A stretch of DNA of 64,000 bases from Ruminococcus sp. (GCF_017464355.1 NZ_JAFUAG010000031.1:1-64000), one strand, 5' to 3'. Numbered from the stretch's first letter, positions 14,763-22,544 are shown. Translations and numbers: made by a program. The notes: generated from the sequence alone by a model not told the origin.

Positions 14763-16988
14763 GTGCGAATATATGTGAACGAGCTGATAAAAGCTTTCTG
14801 CAAGAAAACCACTATCGGGATATTTGTCGCTCTGACCGTTCTGAACGGTGTGCTGCTGTGGGTCAATGACAATCAGAAAAGCGAGTTTTACACCGCCACT
14901 CAGTACAAAGCAATGTATGCCGATTTTGAGGGAATGACTGCTGATGAGGCTTATGAAAAGATATCCGAAAAGGCTGTCAAGCTAAGACTGTTTGAGGATA
15001 TGTCTTTTGGTATGGACATCACCGATGAGCTGAAAGAATATCCAAATATAGATGCTGAACAGCTTATGCAGGAGTACAAGAGGAGCTATTTGCAGTACAC
15101 AAACAACGAGTTTGCAGAGCAGGAGCTTACAAACGATATTTTAAAAGAGGTCGAAGCCTGCGCCAAATATGACGAGTATCTGCAAAATATTGACGATACC
15201 GCTAAGAAGATGACAAGCATTTCTCTGTTTGCCGAGCCGGACACCTTCAGCTACAAAAATATAGAAAAAACTCCCGGTGATTTTGCACACCTCAAAGGCT
15301 CGAAGCTGACCCCTGCGCCCTCTAAAGGCATTCAGCAGGCAACGGGTTTTCTTGCCACCGATCTGATCGGGCTGCTGATGATAATGACGGTGGTCGTAAC
15401 CATAGTCACAAGAGAAAAGGAACTTGACCAGATCCTTCTGTCACGCACGACATTCAAGGGCAGAACTCATTTGGGGATCGCAAAGCTGTTCACCTGCTTT
15501 ACGGCGGCATTTGTTGCGGAAGTAATGCTCTATGCGGTGAATTTTACTGTTTCATATTTTCGCTATGGCTTCGGCGATCTGTCGAGGCAGCTACAGTCGG
15601 TGTATGACTTTAACGGCAGCAACTTGAAGATAACCGTTCTGGAATATATCGGACTGTTCTTGCTTGCGAAGCTGATCGTTTACTGTGTTATTTCAGGACT
15701 TATTTATCTTGTTACGGTCATTTCTAATACAGCGATAAAGGTCTATGGGATACTTGGAGTGACCCTTGCACTTGAAGCTGTACTTTACTACACAATACAA
15801 AGCGCAAGCTATCTTTCGCCTATCAAGTATGTCAATATCATTGCATACGCCAATACCGAAGATCTGTTTGCGGAATATCTTAATCTGAATATGTTTGGTA
15901 CACCCGTAAATTACAAGTTCGTTTTTGTGATCTCGGCGGCTGTTTTGCTAACAGCATTTTCAATAATATCTGTACTCATATACGGCAAGCAGAAAGTGAT
16001 AAAAAGCCGCACAAAAAGAATATCCCTTGAAAAGCTAAACATTTTCAAGGGACGAAGCACAAGCCTGTTTTTGCAGGAGTGCTACAAGATATTTATTGGC
16101 GGCAAGGCGCTGTTTATCCTGATTGCCTTTGCGGTTTTCACCTATGCCAGCTACGAGCCTATGAGCGAGAGTTTCGCCAATGCCGACGAGGTATACTACA
16201 AACAATATATGCTTCGCTGGGAGGGCGAGCTTACCGACAAAAAGATATCCGAAATAAAAGCTGAGAGCAAGAAATTTGGCAAGGCGCAGAACGATATGCA
16301 GGAGGAGCTTGCAAGTACCGAGGGCGACGGATTATTCGTTATGATGAAATATCAGGAAATCCTTGCGCCTCAGATGGCATTTGAACAAGTTAAAGAACAC
16401 GCCAAGTACCTGAGCCACACTGAGAACGGAGAGTTTGTCTACGACTCGGGCTATCAGCTGCTTACCGGCGGCGAAAGCGCAGAAAACAAGGATAAGACCC
16501 TTGCGATAACGGCTATGGCGATGCTGATATGCTGCCTGACATACGTTTATTCCATCGAATATCAGACGGGCGCAAGCGTGCTGCTGAACACCTCGAAGCG
16601 TGGGCGGTATGATATTTTTCTGTACAAGTTCGGGATAGGCGCTATCATCGTTACGGCTGTTTTTCTTTTGACCTATGCGCCGTATTTTTACAACGTTCTC
16701 AGCGCCTACGGAACGAGAGGTATCAATGCGCCCGCTTACTCAATGGAGCATTTGAAGCAGTTCGGCATGAGCATAAAAGGATACTTGATCATCATTTCTG
16801 CTTCAAGGTTTATCGCCTTGCTAAACGCAATGCTGATAATTTACTTTCTGTCCAAAAAACTGAAAAGTCTGGTCGCAACGCTTCTTGCGAGCACGACGGT
16901 GCTGGTGCTGCCGCTGCTGCTCAGTTTGCTGGGGATAGAGGTGTTTGATTGGGTGCTGCTGGATCCGATCATTTTGGGGAATGTGTGA
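14763..16988 (+). CDS. ABC-2-type transporter permease, large form
   Basis: 741 residues starting with GTG at 14763 (GAGGTGAT upstream). The layout is duplicated: an N-terminal membrane segment (about 15-35), a long extracytoplasmic helical region (about 40-185), five or six membrane segments (about 190-410), a second extracytoplasmic region (about 460-570) and a final membrane bundle (about 570-740). Together with the ATPase it should form an exporter or a peptide-resistance pump. The substrate is unknown; the two small secreted proteins upstream are candidates but both already carry Sec signals. Confidence 0.75.
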   Translation: MRIYVNELIKAFCKKTTIGIFVALTVLNGVLLWVNDNQKSEFYTATQYKAMYADFEGMTADEAYEKISEKAVKLRLFEDMSFGMDITDELKEYPNIDAEQLMQEYKRSYLQYTNNEFAEQELTNDILKEVEACAKYDEYLQNIDDTAKKMTSISLFAEPDTFSYKNIEKTPGDFAHLKGSKLTPAPSKGIQQATGFLATDLIGLLMIMTVVVTIVTREKELDQILLSRTTFKGRTHLGIAKLFTCFTAAFVAEVMLYAVNFTVSYFRYGFGDLSRQLQSVYDFNGSNLKITVLEYIGLFLLAKLIVYCVISGLIYLVTVISNTAIKVYGILGVTLALEAVLYYTIQSASYLSPIKYVNIIAYANTEDLFAEYLNLNMFGTPVNYKFVFVISAAVLLTAFSIISVLIYGKQKVIKSRTKRISLEKLNIFKGRSTSLFLQECYKIFIGGKALFILIAFAVFTYASYEPMSESFANADEVYYKQYMLRWEGELTDKKISEIKAESKKFGKAQNDMQEELASTEGDGLFVMMKYQEILAPQMAFEQVKEHAKYLSHTENGEFVYDSGYQLLTGGESAENKDKTLAITAMAMLICCLTYVYSIEYQTGASVLLNTSKRGRYDIFLYKFGIGAIIVTAVFLLTYAPYFYNVLSAYGTRGINAPAYSMEHLKQFGMSIKGYLIIISASRFIALLNAMLIIYFLSKKLKSLVATLLASTTVLVLPLLLSLLGIEVFDWVLLDPIILGNV

Positions 16989-16999
16989 TCATATTGTAG

Positions 17000-17028
17000 T
17001 TGAAAAATCTCCTAAGCTATGCTAAAAT
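17000..17028 (+). promoter_or_regulatory. Outward-facing promoter at the island's right end
   Basis: TTGAAA (17000-17005), 17-bp spacer, TAAAAT (17023-17028). It points over attR into the tRNA 3' half and towards the ECF sigma gene at 17201. In the circular form it would read across attP towards the island tRNA. Confidence 0.55.
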
Positions 17029-17066
17029 AGAGTAAAATAACGGCGCATTTATCTGGCGTTATCCAA

Positions 17067-17106
17067 CACTATCGTTACACTACCCTCAGGTGCTAGTGAT
17101 CGCAAG
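17067..17106 (+). other. attR: right junction of the island
   Basis: The island arm CACTATCGTTACACTACCC (17067-17085), then core TC (17086-17087), then host tRNA sequence AGGTGCTAGTGATC. The arm mirrors the one at 296-314, sharing CACTNTCGTTAC. Confidence 0.82.
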
Positions 17107-17139
17107 GTCGTGGAAGTTCAAGTCTTCTTACCTGCACCA
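17088..17139 (+). pseudogene. 3' half of host tRNA-Leu(CAG)
   Basis: The 3' part of the anticodon loop and stem, variable arm with GATCGCAAGGTC, T-arm, acceptor strand TACCTGC and encoded ACCA. It is identical to the 3' half of the intact tRNA at 63623-63709. It completes the 5' half at 261-295. Confidence 0.9.
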
Positions 17140-17142
17140 CTA

Positions 17143-17175
17143 ATGCCCCTTGGCTTTGGCTGAGGGGTATTTTTT
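17143..17175 (+). terminator. Terminator of the original host tRNA-Leu
   Basis: ATGCCCCT (17143-17150) pairs with AGGGGTAT (17163-17170) and runs into a T tract. Confidence 0.75.
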
Positions 17176-17200
17176 GTAGAAGACCAACGGAGGTGAAGCT

Positions 17201-17683
17201 GTGCAGAACGAAGAGCCTGATATTCGGGAGCTTGAAGAAACTATCAACAGATACAAGCGCACCGTTTACGGCATAGCTGTCACCCAGTTGAATAGCAGGA
17301 GCGAGGCTGACGATGTGTTTCAGGAGGTCTTTTTGCTGTACTACCAGAAAAAGCCCGAGTTCGATATAGAGGAGCAGAAGCGTGCCTGGCTGATACGCAC
17401 GGCGGTGAACATATGCAGGCGGTACAATTTCGGGAAATGGAGCAGATATGTGGACAAGACCACCGAGCTGGAGGAGCTGCAGATAGTCTGTGACCCCGGG
17501 GACAGGGAAGTCTATGCGGCAGTGAGGGAGCTTCCGCCCAAACTGAGGGAAGCGGTGTATCTCCACCATTTTCTTGGTATGGACCTGAGGGAGACCGCCG
17601 ATATACTTGGCATTGGTGTCAGCGCCGTCAGCATGAGGCTCAGCAAGGCCAGGGGGCTTTTGCAGAATAAGACAGAGGGGTAA
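17201..17683 (+). CDS. ECF-type RNA polymerase sigma factor
   Basis: 160 residues starting with GTG at 17201, with GGAGGTGA directly upstream. Region 2 lies at about 15-80 (YKRTVYGIAVTQL, EADDVFQEVFLLYYQK) and region 4 at about 105-155 (LPPKLREAVYLHHFLGMDL, TADILGIGVSAVSMRLSKAR). The anti-sigma partner that normally follows is reduced to 43 codons (17691-17822). It is the first host gene after the island and may now be read from the island's outward promoter. Confidence 0.88.
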   Translation: MQNEEPDIRELEETINRYKRTVYGIAVTQLNSRSEADDVFQEVFLLYYQKKPEFDIEEQKRAWLIRTAVNICRRYNFGKWSRYVDKTTELEELQIVCDPGDREVYAAVRELPPKLREAVYLHHFLGMDLRETADILGIGVSAVSMRLSKARGLLQNKTEG

Positions 17684-17690
17684 TTTTAAG

Positions 17691-17822
17691 ATGAGCGAGA
17701 TATTTGCGAGGATAGAAAGTCAGCTGGAGCCTGACGATGAACTGACAGCCAGGGTACTGGCTGAGGCACAGAAGCTTTCCGATGAGGGACGCTGTGCAGG
17801 CACAGGGGCAAAGCTGTCCTGA
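17691..17822 (+). pseudogene. Truncated anti-sigma factor remnant, 43 codons
   Basis: ATG at 17691, seven bases after the sigma stop codon. The product begins MSEIFARIESQLEPDDELTA, the usual N-terminus of Clostridia ECF anti-sigma factors, but stops after 43 residues with no membrane segment or sensor domain. A terminator follows at 17846, so the rest was deleted. A functional mini-protein cannot be excluded. Confidence 0.6.
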
Positions 17823-17845
17823 CAGGATAATGTAATATGAACATT

Positions 17846-17887
17846 GCCGTTCTCCGCTGATGACAGGCGGTGGACGGCTTTTTTTTG
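17846..17887 (+). terminator. Intrinsic terminator after the ECF sigma unit
   Basis: GCCGT (17846-17850) and CCGC pair with GCGG and ACGGC (17074-17078 offset, i.e. up to 17878), followed by eight Ts. Confidence 0.85.
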
Positions 17888-18023
17888 CCTGACGACAGGA
17901 TATGAACAGGAAAGGGACTCTGGGAAATTTTATCTATATATTATTTACATTAGCTAATATAATTGTATGATATGTAGAAAGCGCCAGGGGAAAATCTGGT
18001 GAAGCATACAAAAATTACTTGCC

Positions 18024-18036
18024 GTATACGTTTACA
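18024..18036. promoter_or_regulatory. LacI/CcpA-type operator upstream of the mannanase
   Basis: On the minus strand the site reads TGTAAACGTATAC, 12 of 13 bases identical to the site at 20904-20916 before the transporter operon. It has the central CG of LacI-family operators and lies 13 bp upstream of the -35 box. Confidence 0.55.
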
Positions 18037-18049
18037 TTTTAATTTCGTA

Positions 18050-18078
18050 TTGACTAAATTTAATTATTGTGGTAGAGT
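18050..18078 (+). promoter_or_regulatory. Promoter of the mannanase gene
   Basis: TTGACT (18050-18055), 17-bp spacer, TAGAGT (18073-18078). The weak -10 would fit a regulated promoter. Confidence 0.5.
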
Positions 18079-18143
18079 AAATTCAATGAAATATTTCAGA
18101 TGCGCTTGGGGAATATTAACCTGTTTGAAAGGACGTATTGAAA

Positions 18144-19619
18144 ATGGATCATAAGAAGTCATTCGCTAAAGTATTGAAACGTTCCGCGGCAGCTATGCTG
18201 GGCGTGCTGATGCTTTCTGTCACTGTCCCCGAGATCCCCGCAGATGCGGCTTCAAAGGGCTTTTACGTCAGCGGCACCGACATTAAGGATGCCAATGGAA
18301 ACACCTTTGTTATGCGCGGGGTGAACATACCCCATGCCTGGTACAGCTCCTACACCTCCACTTCGTTAAAGGGTGCGGCTGATAATGGTGCTAACACCGT
18401 AAGGGTGGTAGTGGCTGACGGTCAGCAGTGGTCGAAGACCTCAAAGAGCGACCTGCAGAGCATAGTAAATGAGTGCAAGAAGAACGACCTGGTGTGCATA
18501 CTGGAAGTCCACGATGCTACGGGCAGGGACAGCACCTCCGACCTGAATGCGGCAGTAAACTACTGGATAGAGAACAAGAGCGTTCTGCAGGGCAACGAGC
18601 AGTATGTCATACTCAACATCGCCAACGAGTGGTACGGCAGCTGGAACGGCTATTCCTGGGCTGAGGGCAACAAGTCCGCAGTGAAGAACATAAGGAACGC
18701 AGGCATAGAAAACATGATAATGGTTGACTGTGCAGGCTGGGGACAGTACCCCGATTCCATCAAGGATTACGGCAAGTCGGTATTCAATGCCGACAGTAAG
18801 AAGAATACTGTGTTCTCCATACATATGTATGAGTACGCAGGCGGCAACGCAAGCACGGTTAAGAAAAATATCGACAATGCCCTGGGCATAGGCGTGCCTG
18901 TGGTCATAGGCGAATTCGGCGGACAGCACACGGGCGGCGATGTGGACGAAGCCACTATCATGAGCTACTGCACCCAGAAAAATGTGGGCTACCTGGGCTG
19001 GTCCTGGAAAGGCAACGGCTCTGACCTGGGATATCTCGATATAGCCAACGACTGGGCAGGCACCTCACTGACCTCCTGGGGCAACACCCTTATAAACGGC
19101 ACCAACGGCATTAAGAAGACCTCCAAGAAATGCTCGGTATTCACGGGAGGTTCGTCTTCAACCAGCTCGTCATCTTCGAGCAGCTCGTCATCTTCAAGCA
19201 GCAGTTCATCGTCTGGCAGCTCCTCATCAAGCGGAGACCCCTATGTTTCCCTCTTCTGGGGTGAGAACACCGCAAGCCCCTGGGGCCAGCCCGTTTCTGT
19301 CATGACCACTAAGAACGGCGGAAGCTTCGATGCGGCAAACATTAAGTACGGCGGATATTTCTACCTTGAATACCAAAACAACAACCAGAAGCAGATAGAG
19401 CTTATCCTGCAAAGCTGGAGCGGCGGTGCAGGCTGGGCAAAGGTCAGCCCCTTTGAGTACGGCAGTGCCAACGGCCATTACTACGCAAAATTCTCCTACA
19501 ACGACTGCGTGAGCGCCTTCGGCACAAGCAATTTCAGCGGATACCTCGATCAGGTACACGCAGGCTGCCAGAAGAACACCACCACGGTGTACTCCCTCTG
19601 CTACTGCTATCCCAAATGA
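18144..19619 (+). CDS. Secreted endo-1,4-beta-mannanase, GH5 subfamily 8 type, with C-terminal binding module
   Basis: 491 residues from ATG 18144; a TTG at 18138 in frame is closer to the AAAGGA site. A signal peptide ends near residue 36 (ADAA). The GH5 domain (about 40-330) carries the features of Bacillus-type GH5_8 mannanases: GVNIPHAWY, EVHDATGRDS, the acid/base Glu162 in NIANEWYG, FSIHMYEYAGG, and the nucleophile Glu257 in VIGEFGG. A poly-Ser linker (about 340-367) joins a C-terminal domain of about 120 residues rich in Trp, Tyr and Gly, probably a carbohydrate-binding module of the R. albus type. There is no dockerin. It cleaves beta-mannan outside the cell; the LacI and sugar ABC genes downstream would take up the products. 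Confidence 0.92.
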   Translation: MDHKKSFAKVLKRSAAAMLGVLMLSVTVPEIPADAASKGFYVSGTDIKDANGNTFVMRGVNIPHAWYSSYTSTSLKGAADNGANTVRVVVADGQQWSKTSKSDLQSIVNECKKNDLVCILEVHDATGRDSTSDLNAAVNYWIENKSVLQGNEQYVILNIANEWYGSWNGYSWAEGNKSAVKNIRNAGIENMIMVDCAGWGQYPDSIKDYGKSVFNADSKKNTVFSIHMYEYAGGNASTVKKNIDNALGIGVPVVIGEFGGQHTGGDVDEATIMSYCTQKNVGYLGWSWKGNGSDLGYLDIANDWAGTSLTSWGNTLINGTNGIKKTSKKCSVFTGGSSSTSSSSSSSSSSSSSSSSSGSSSSSGDPYVSLFWGENTASPWGQPVSVMTTKNGGSFDAANIKYGGYFYLEYQNNNQKQIELILQSWSGGAGWAKVSPFEYGSANGHYYAKFSYNDCVSAFGTSNFSGYLDQVHAGCQKNTTTVYSLCYCYPK

Positions 19620-19628
19620 TATTTTCAT

Positions 19629-19660
19629 GCGGTACGGAATCAACTTCCGTACCGCTTTTT
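19629..19660 (+). terminator. Terminator of the mannanase gene
   Basis: GCGGTACGGAA (19629-19639) pairs perfectly with TTCCGTACCGC (19645-19655), then TTTTT. Confidence 0.95.
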
Positions 19661-19701
19661 GCGCTGTTTTCAGGAAAAAGACCAAATTTTGCGGCGGTGA
19701 C

Positions 19702-19730
19702 TTTACAATTTCGCAAGAATGTGTTATACT
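19702..19730 (+). promoter_or_regulatory. Promoter of the LacI-family regulator gene
   Basis: TTTACA (19702-19707), 17-bp spacer, TATACT (19725-19730) with extended TG. Confidence 0.75.
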
Positions 19731-19762
19731 TGAACGGGAAGGAAGAATTTATTCAGCAAGAG

Positions 19763-20767
19763 GTGATAACAACGGCTAAAGGAGTAACACTGGGGGATAT
19801 CGCAAAGGCCTGCGATACCAGTATAGTCACAGTATCAAAGGCGCTGACGGACAAAAAAGGCGTCAGCGATGAACTGCGAAAAAAGATAAAGTCGCTGGCT
19901 GAGGAAATGGGCTACGTTTCTTCAAGGGCTGCGAATATCAGGAACAACCACATCGTAGGGGTGGTCATACCCGAAAGGTTCATGAACCCCAATGGTTCCT
20001 TTTACTGGGCGCTGTATAACGACCTGGTGAAGAAATTCAGCGAAAAGGGCTATTATTGCCTTATAGAGCAGATATCCGAGGAGGAAGAGGACAAGCTGGT
20101 AATGCCAAAGCTGGTCATGGACGGCACTGCGTCTTCGGTGGTATCACTGGGACAGCTGAGCCGTGAGTATGCGGCGGAGCTGGTGCGCAATATGCCAAAT
20201 CTGCTGCTGCTTGACTACTATATACATGGGCTGGAGCTGGATTCTGTCACCACTGACGGCTACGGCGGCGGATATGAGCTGACCTCGTATCTCTGCGACC
20301 TGGGACATACTGAGATAGGCTATATAGGCACCATGAAGGCTACCAGCAGTATCTTCGACAGGTACATGGGCTACATGAAAGCCATGATAGACAACGGCCT
20401 TGAGGTGCGCAAGGAATGGACCCTGGACGACCGTGACAGGCGGGGGTTCATACGCATAGCTTTCCCTGAGAAGCTGCCTACGGCTTTTGTGTGCAACTGC
20501 GATGAAGCAGCTTTCCACACCATTCGTCAGCTGGAGGAAATGGGGCTTAAGGTCCCTGAGGATATCTCGGTGGTGGGGTATGATAACTACCTTATCTCGG
20601 AGGTGTCAAAGCCTTCCATAACTACTATAAATGTCAATTCGGATAAAATGGCTGCTGAGGCAGTGCGGGTGCTGCTGCGGAGGCTGGAGTCTCCTGACAG
20701 CGATAAAGTTGTGGTAAAGATAAGCGGCGAGCTTATAATTAAGGAAAGCGCAAAGAAAAATAAATAA
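19763..20767 (+). CDS. LacI-family transcriptional regulator
   Basis: 334 residues if it starts at GTG 19763. The helix-turn-helix is at the extreme N-terminus (VTLGDIAKACDTSIVTVSKALTD in two parts), then the hinge, then a periplasmic-binding-like effector domain (from IVGVVIPERF to SISTTINVNS-like PSITTINVNSDKMA). The start is not settled: the best ribosome site, GGGAAGGAAG, is only 5-8 bases ahead of an in-frame ATT at 19751. It sits between the mannanase and a sugar importer and probably controls both through the shared TGTAAACG sites in response to manno-oligosaccharides; the ligand is inferred. Confidence 0.88.
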   Translation: MITTAKGVTLGDIAKACDTSIVTVSKALTDKKGVSDELRKKIKSLAEEMGYVSSRAANIRNNHIVGVVIPERFMNPNGSFYWALYNDLVKKFSEKGYYCLIEQISEEEEDKLVMPKLVMDGTASSVVSLGQLSREYAAELVRNMPNLLLLDYYIHGLELDSVTTDGYGGGYELTSYLCDLGHTEIGYIGTMKATSSIFDRYMGYMKAMIDNGLEVRKEWTLDDRDRRGFIRIAFPEKLPTAFVCNCDEAAFHTIRQLEEMGLKVPEDISVVGYDNYLISEVSKPSITTINVNSDKMAAEAVRVLLRRLESPDSDKVVVKISGELIIKESAKKNK

Positions 20768-20841
20768 GCTTACTCCCGATTTTGAAGTGTATTACTGATG
20801 ATACAGGAGAAACAATACACAACCAAATTGGGATCAAGCTT
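20768..20841. repeat. Dispersed palindromic repeat, copy 1 (internally shortened)
   Basis: The ends read CTCCCGATTTTGAAGTGTAT and AAACAATACACAACCAAATT-GGGAT, matching the two ends of copies at 37717-37814 (inverted) and 56277-56376. The central hairpin present in those copies is missing. It begins directly at the LacI stop codon. AAGCTT flanks both ends. Confidence 0.75.
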
Positions 20842-20849
20842 ATTATGAG

Positions 20850-20880
20850 GGCATTGTCTGAGGGCAATGCCATTTTTTTT
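20850..20880 (+). terminator. Terminator after the LacI gene
   Basis: GGCATTG (20850-20856) pairs with CAATGCC (20865-20871), followed by eight Ts. Confidence 0.9.
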
Positions 20881-20903
20881 GCCTTAATTTGGGCAAAAAT
20901 AAC

Positions 20904-20917
20904 TGTAAACGAATACA
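20904..20917. promoter_or_regulatory. LacI/CcpA-type operator upstream of the sugar transporter operon
   Basis: TGTAAACGAATACA matches the catabolite-responsive consensus at all but one position and shares 12 of 13 bases with the mannanase site at 18024-18036. It lies about 90 bp upstream of the -35 box. Confidence 0.55.
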
Positions 20918-21007
20918 TTCTTTGTGCAAAAAGTACAATATAGCTTGTGATAAATTAGCCTATGCAACAAAATTTAACCTCTTAGGCGGCGAATTTTAAA
21001 TAAACTA

Positions 21008-21036
21008 TTGACTTAATTTTACGAGGGTGATATACT
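21008..21036 (+). promoter_or_regulatory. Promoter of the sugar ABC transporter operon
   Basis: TTGACT (21008-21013), 17-bp spacer, TATACT (21031-21036), 70 bp before the start codon. Confidence 0.8.
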
Positions 21037-21105
21037 CTAAATCAAGATAAATAAATCTTAAGCTAGATTAAATTTTAATCAAGAGAATGAATGGAGGATA
21101 TCACT

Positions 21106-22452
21106 ATGAACAAGAAGAGAATAATGTCGGCACTGCTGGCAGGCGTGGTTTCCATGGGCGTTATGGCAGCTTTTGCAGGCTGCGGCAGTGAGGGCGGCAG
21201 TACAAGCTCAGGGGAAAAGACCGAGAAGAAGTCCGCTGACGGCAAGCCCGTGCTTGAGGTAGTTACCCACCGTACCGACCGTGTGGACGACGGCAGCCTC
21301 GATGAGATGACAAAGTCCTTTGAGGAGGCCAACGACTGCGACGTGCAGTATGTGGCTTATCAGGACTACACAGGCACTATCGCCACAAGAATGGGCACTG
21401 ATGACTACGGCGATGTACTGATGATACCCGATGATGTTGAACTGAAGGACCTGGGCAACTTCTTTGAGCCCCTGGGCACCTATGATGAGCTGAGCGAGAC
21501 CTACCGCTGGGCTGACAGAAAAATGGACGCTGACAAAAACGTATACGGCATAGCCTACGGCGGAAATGCAGTCGGAGTGCTGTACAACAAGAAGGTCTGG
21601 AGCGATGCAGGCATAACCTCTACTCCCAAGACCCCCGATGAGTTCCTGGCTGACCTGCAGCTGATAGCTGACAAGACCGACGCTATACCTTACTACACCC
21701 AGTATGCCGATGCCAGCTGGACCATCACCCAGTGGCAGAGCCTGGTGCTTTCCGCTACAGGCGACCCTGAGTATGAGAACAAGCTGCTGACAGACAAGCT
21801 TGACCTCTTTGCTGAGGACGGCGGCTACTATCCCGTTTACAAGCTGCTGTTCGACCTGTTCAGCACACCCTCCGTTATCGAAGAAGACCACATGACCACC
21901 GAGTGGGAGTCCTCCAAGGTATGGATGGGCGAGGGCAAGATAGGCACCATGGTAATGGGTTCATGGGCTATCGCACAGTTCCAGGAGCAGGCTGAAAACC
22001 CCGAAGATATCGGCTATATGCCCGTACCCTTTACTGCCCCCGACGGCAAGCAGTATGCTGAAACAGCTTCCGATTACTGCGTAGGTGTCAGCAAGCACAG
22101 CGACAACACCGACCTGGCCAAGAAGTACGTTATGTGGTTCGTAGGCGAGTCCGGCTTTGCCGAGAAGGAAGGCATGATCCCCGCAAGAAAGGATTCTGCA
22201 CTGCCTGAGAACCTCTCCGAGTTCACAAACGCTGAGTTCTTTGAGAAGGCCTCCACTCCCGATGAGCTGGTGGGCAAGTTCGATGAGATAGACACTAAGT
22301 CAGGCGTAGGCGTTTCCAGCGGCGATACCGACAACTTCAAGATCAAGCTGGCCGAGGCTGCTTTCGCAGGCAAGGGCGAGGAAGAGTTCGAGTCCATCAT
22401 CAAGGCCGAGAACGAGAAGTGGGCTGCTGCCAGGGACGAGATACTGGGATAA
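21106..22452 (+). CDS. Sugar-binding lipoprotein of an ABC importer
   Basis: 448 residues from ATG 21106 (GGAGG upstream). The lipoprotein signal ends AAFAGC. The mature protein is a family 1 extracellular solute-binding protein: VVTHRTDRVDDG near the start, NAVGVLYNKKVWSDAGI, WMGEGKIGTMVMGSWAI and YCVGVSKHS are typical. It is the first gene of a three-gene importer without its own ATPase, as usual for CUT1 sugar systems that share MsmK. The setting after a mannanase and LacI suggests manno-oligosaccharide as ligand. Confidence 0.9.
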   Translation: MNKKRIMSALLAGVVSMGVMAAFAGCGSEGGSTSSGEKTEKKSADGKPVLEVVTHRTDRVDDGSLDEMTKSFEEANDCDVQYVAYQDYTGTIATRMGTDDYGDVLMIPDDVELKDLGNFFEPLGTYDELSETYRWADRKMDADKNVYGIAYGGNAVGVLYNKKVWSDAGITSTPKTPDEFLADLQLIADKTDAIPYYTQYADASWTITQWQSLVLSATGDPEYENKLLTDKLDLFAEDGGYYPVYKLLFDLFSTPSVIEEDHMTTEWESSKVWMGEGKIGTMVMGSWAIAQFQEQAENPEDIGYMPVPFTAPDGKQYAETASDYCVGVSKHSDNTDLAKKYVMWFVGESGFAEKEGMIPARKDSALPENLSEFTNAEFFEKASTPDELVGKFDEIDTKSGVGVSSGDTDNFKIKLAEAAFAGKGEEEFESIIKAENEKWAAARDEILG

Positions 22453-22492
22453 TGTAACGAGGTATTCCACCTTATTTTCCAATTTTACCACG

Positions 22493-22521
22493 CAGCGGAC
22501 GGTCACACCGACCGCCCGCTG
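22493..22521 (+). terminator. Attenuating hairpin between binding protein and permease genes
   Basis: CAGCGG-A-CGGTC pairs with GACCG-C-CCGCTG, followed by TCATTCTTT. Such a stem would protect or partly terminate the abundant binding-protein mRNA and keep permease levels lower. Confidence 0.6.
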
Positions 22522-22544
22522 TCATTCTTTAGAAGGAGTAGACC

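Larger units (their letters stand above)
294..17087. mobile_element. 16.8-kb integrated genomic island in tRNA-Leu, serine-recombinase type
   Basis: The island is bounded by the two halves of one tRNA-Leu(CAG) gene and a shared TC core. It contains a large serine recombinase (1572-3155), a RepA-like ATPase, a pair of related RHH proteins, a hairpin cluster and mixed cargo (TIR protein, sigma factors, secreted proteins, lipoproteins, ABC transporter). No relaxase, coupling protein or type IV secretion gene is seen, so it is not self-conjugative on this evidence. Its composition is patchy: 8.5-13.8 kb is visibly AT-rich while 13.9-17.0 kb is closer to the host, suggesting assembly from several sources. 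Confidence 0.88.

Noticed and set aside
13875-16988. Lactococcin-972-type bacteriocin operon
   Set aside because: The ABC pair is only loosely similar in size and the secreted proteins do not show the lactococcin 972 pattern.
19150-19230. Ser-codon repeats in the mannanase as a minisatellite of special function
   Set aside because: It encodes a normal flexible linker between catalytic and binding domains.
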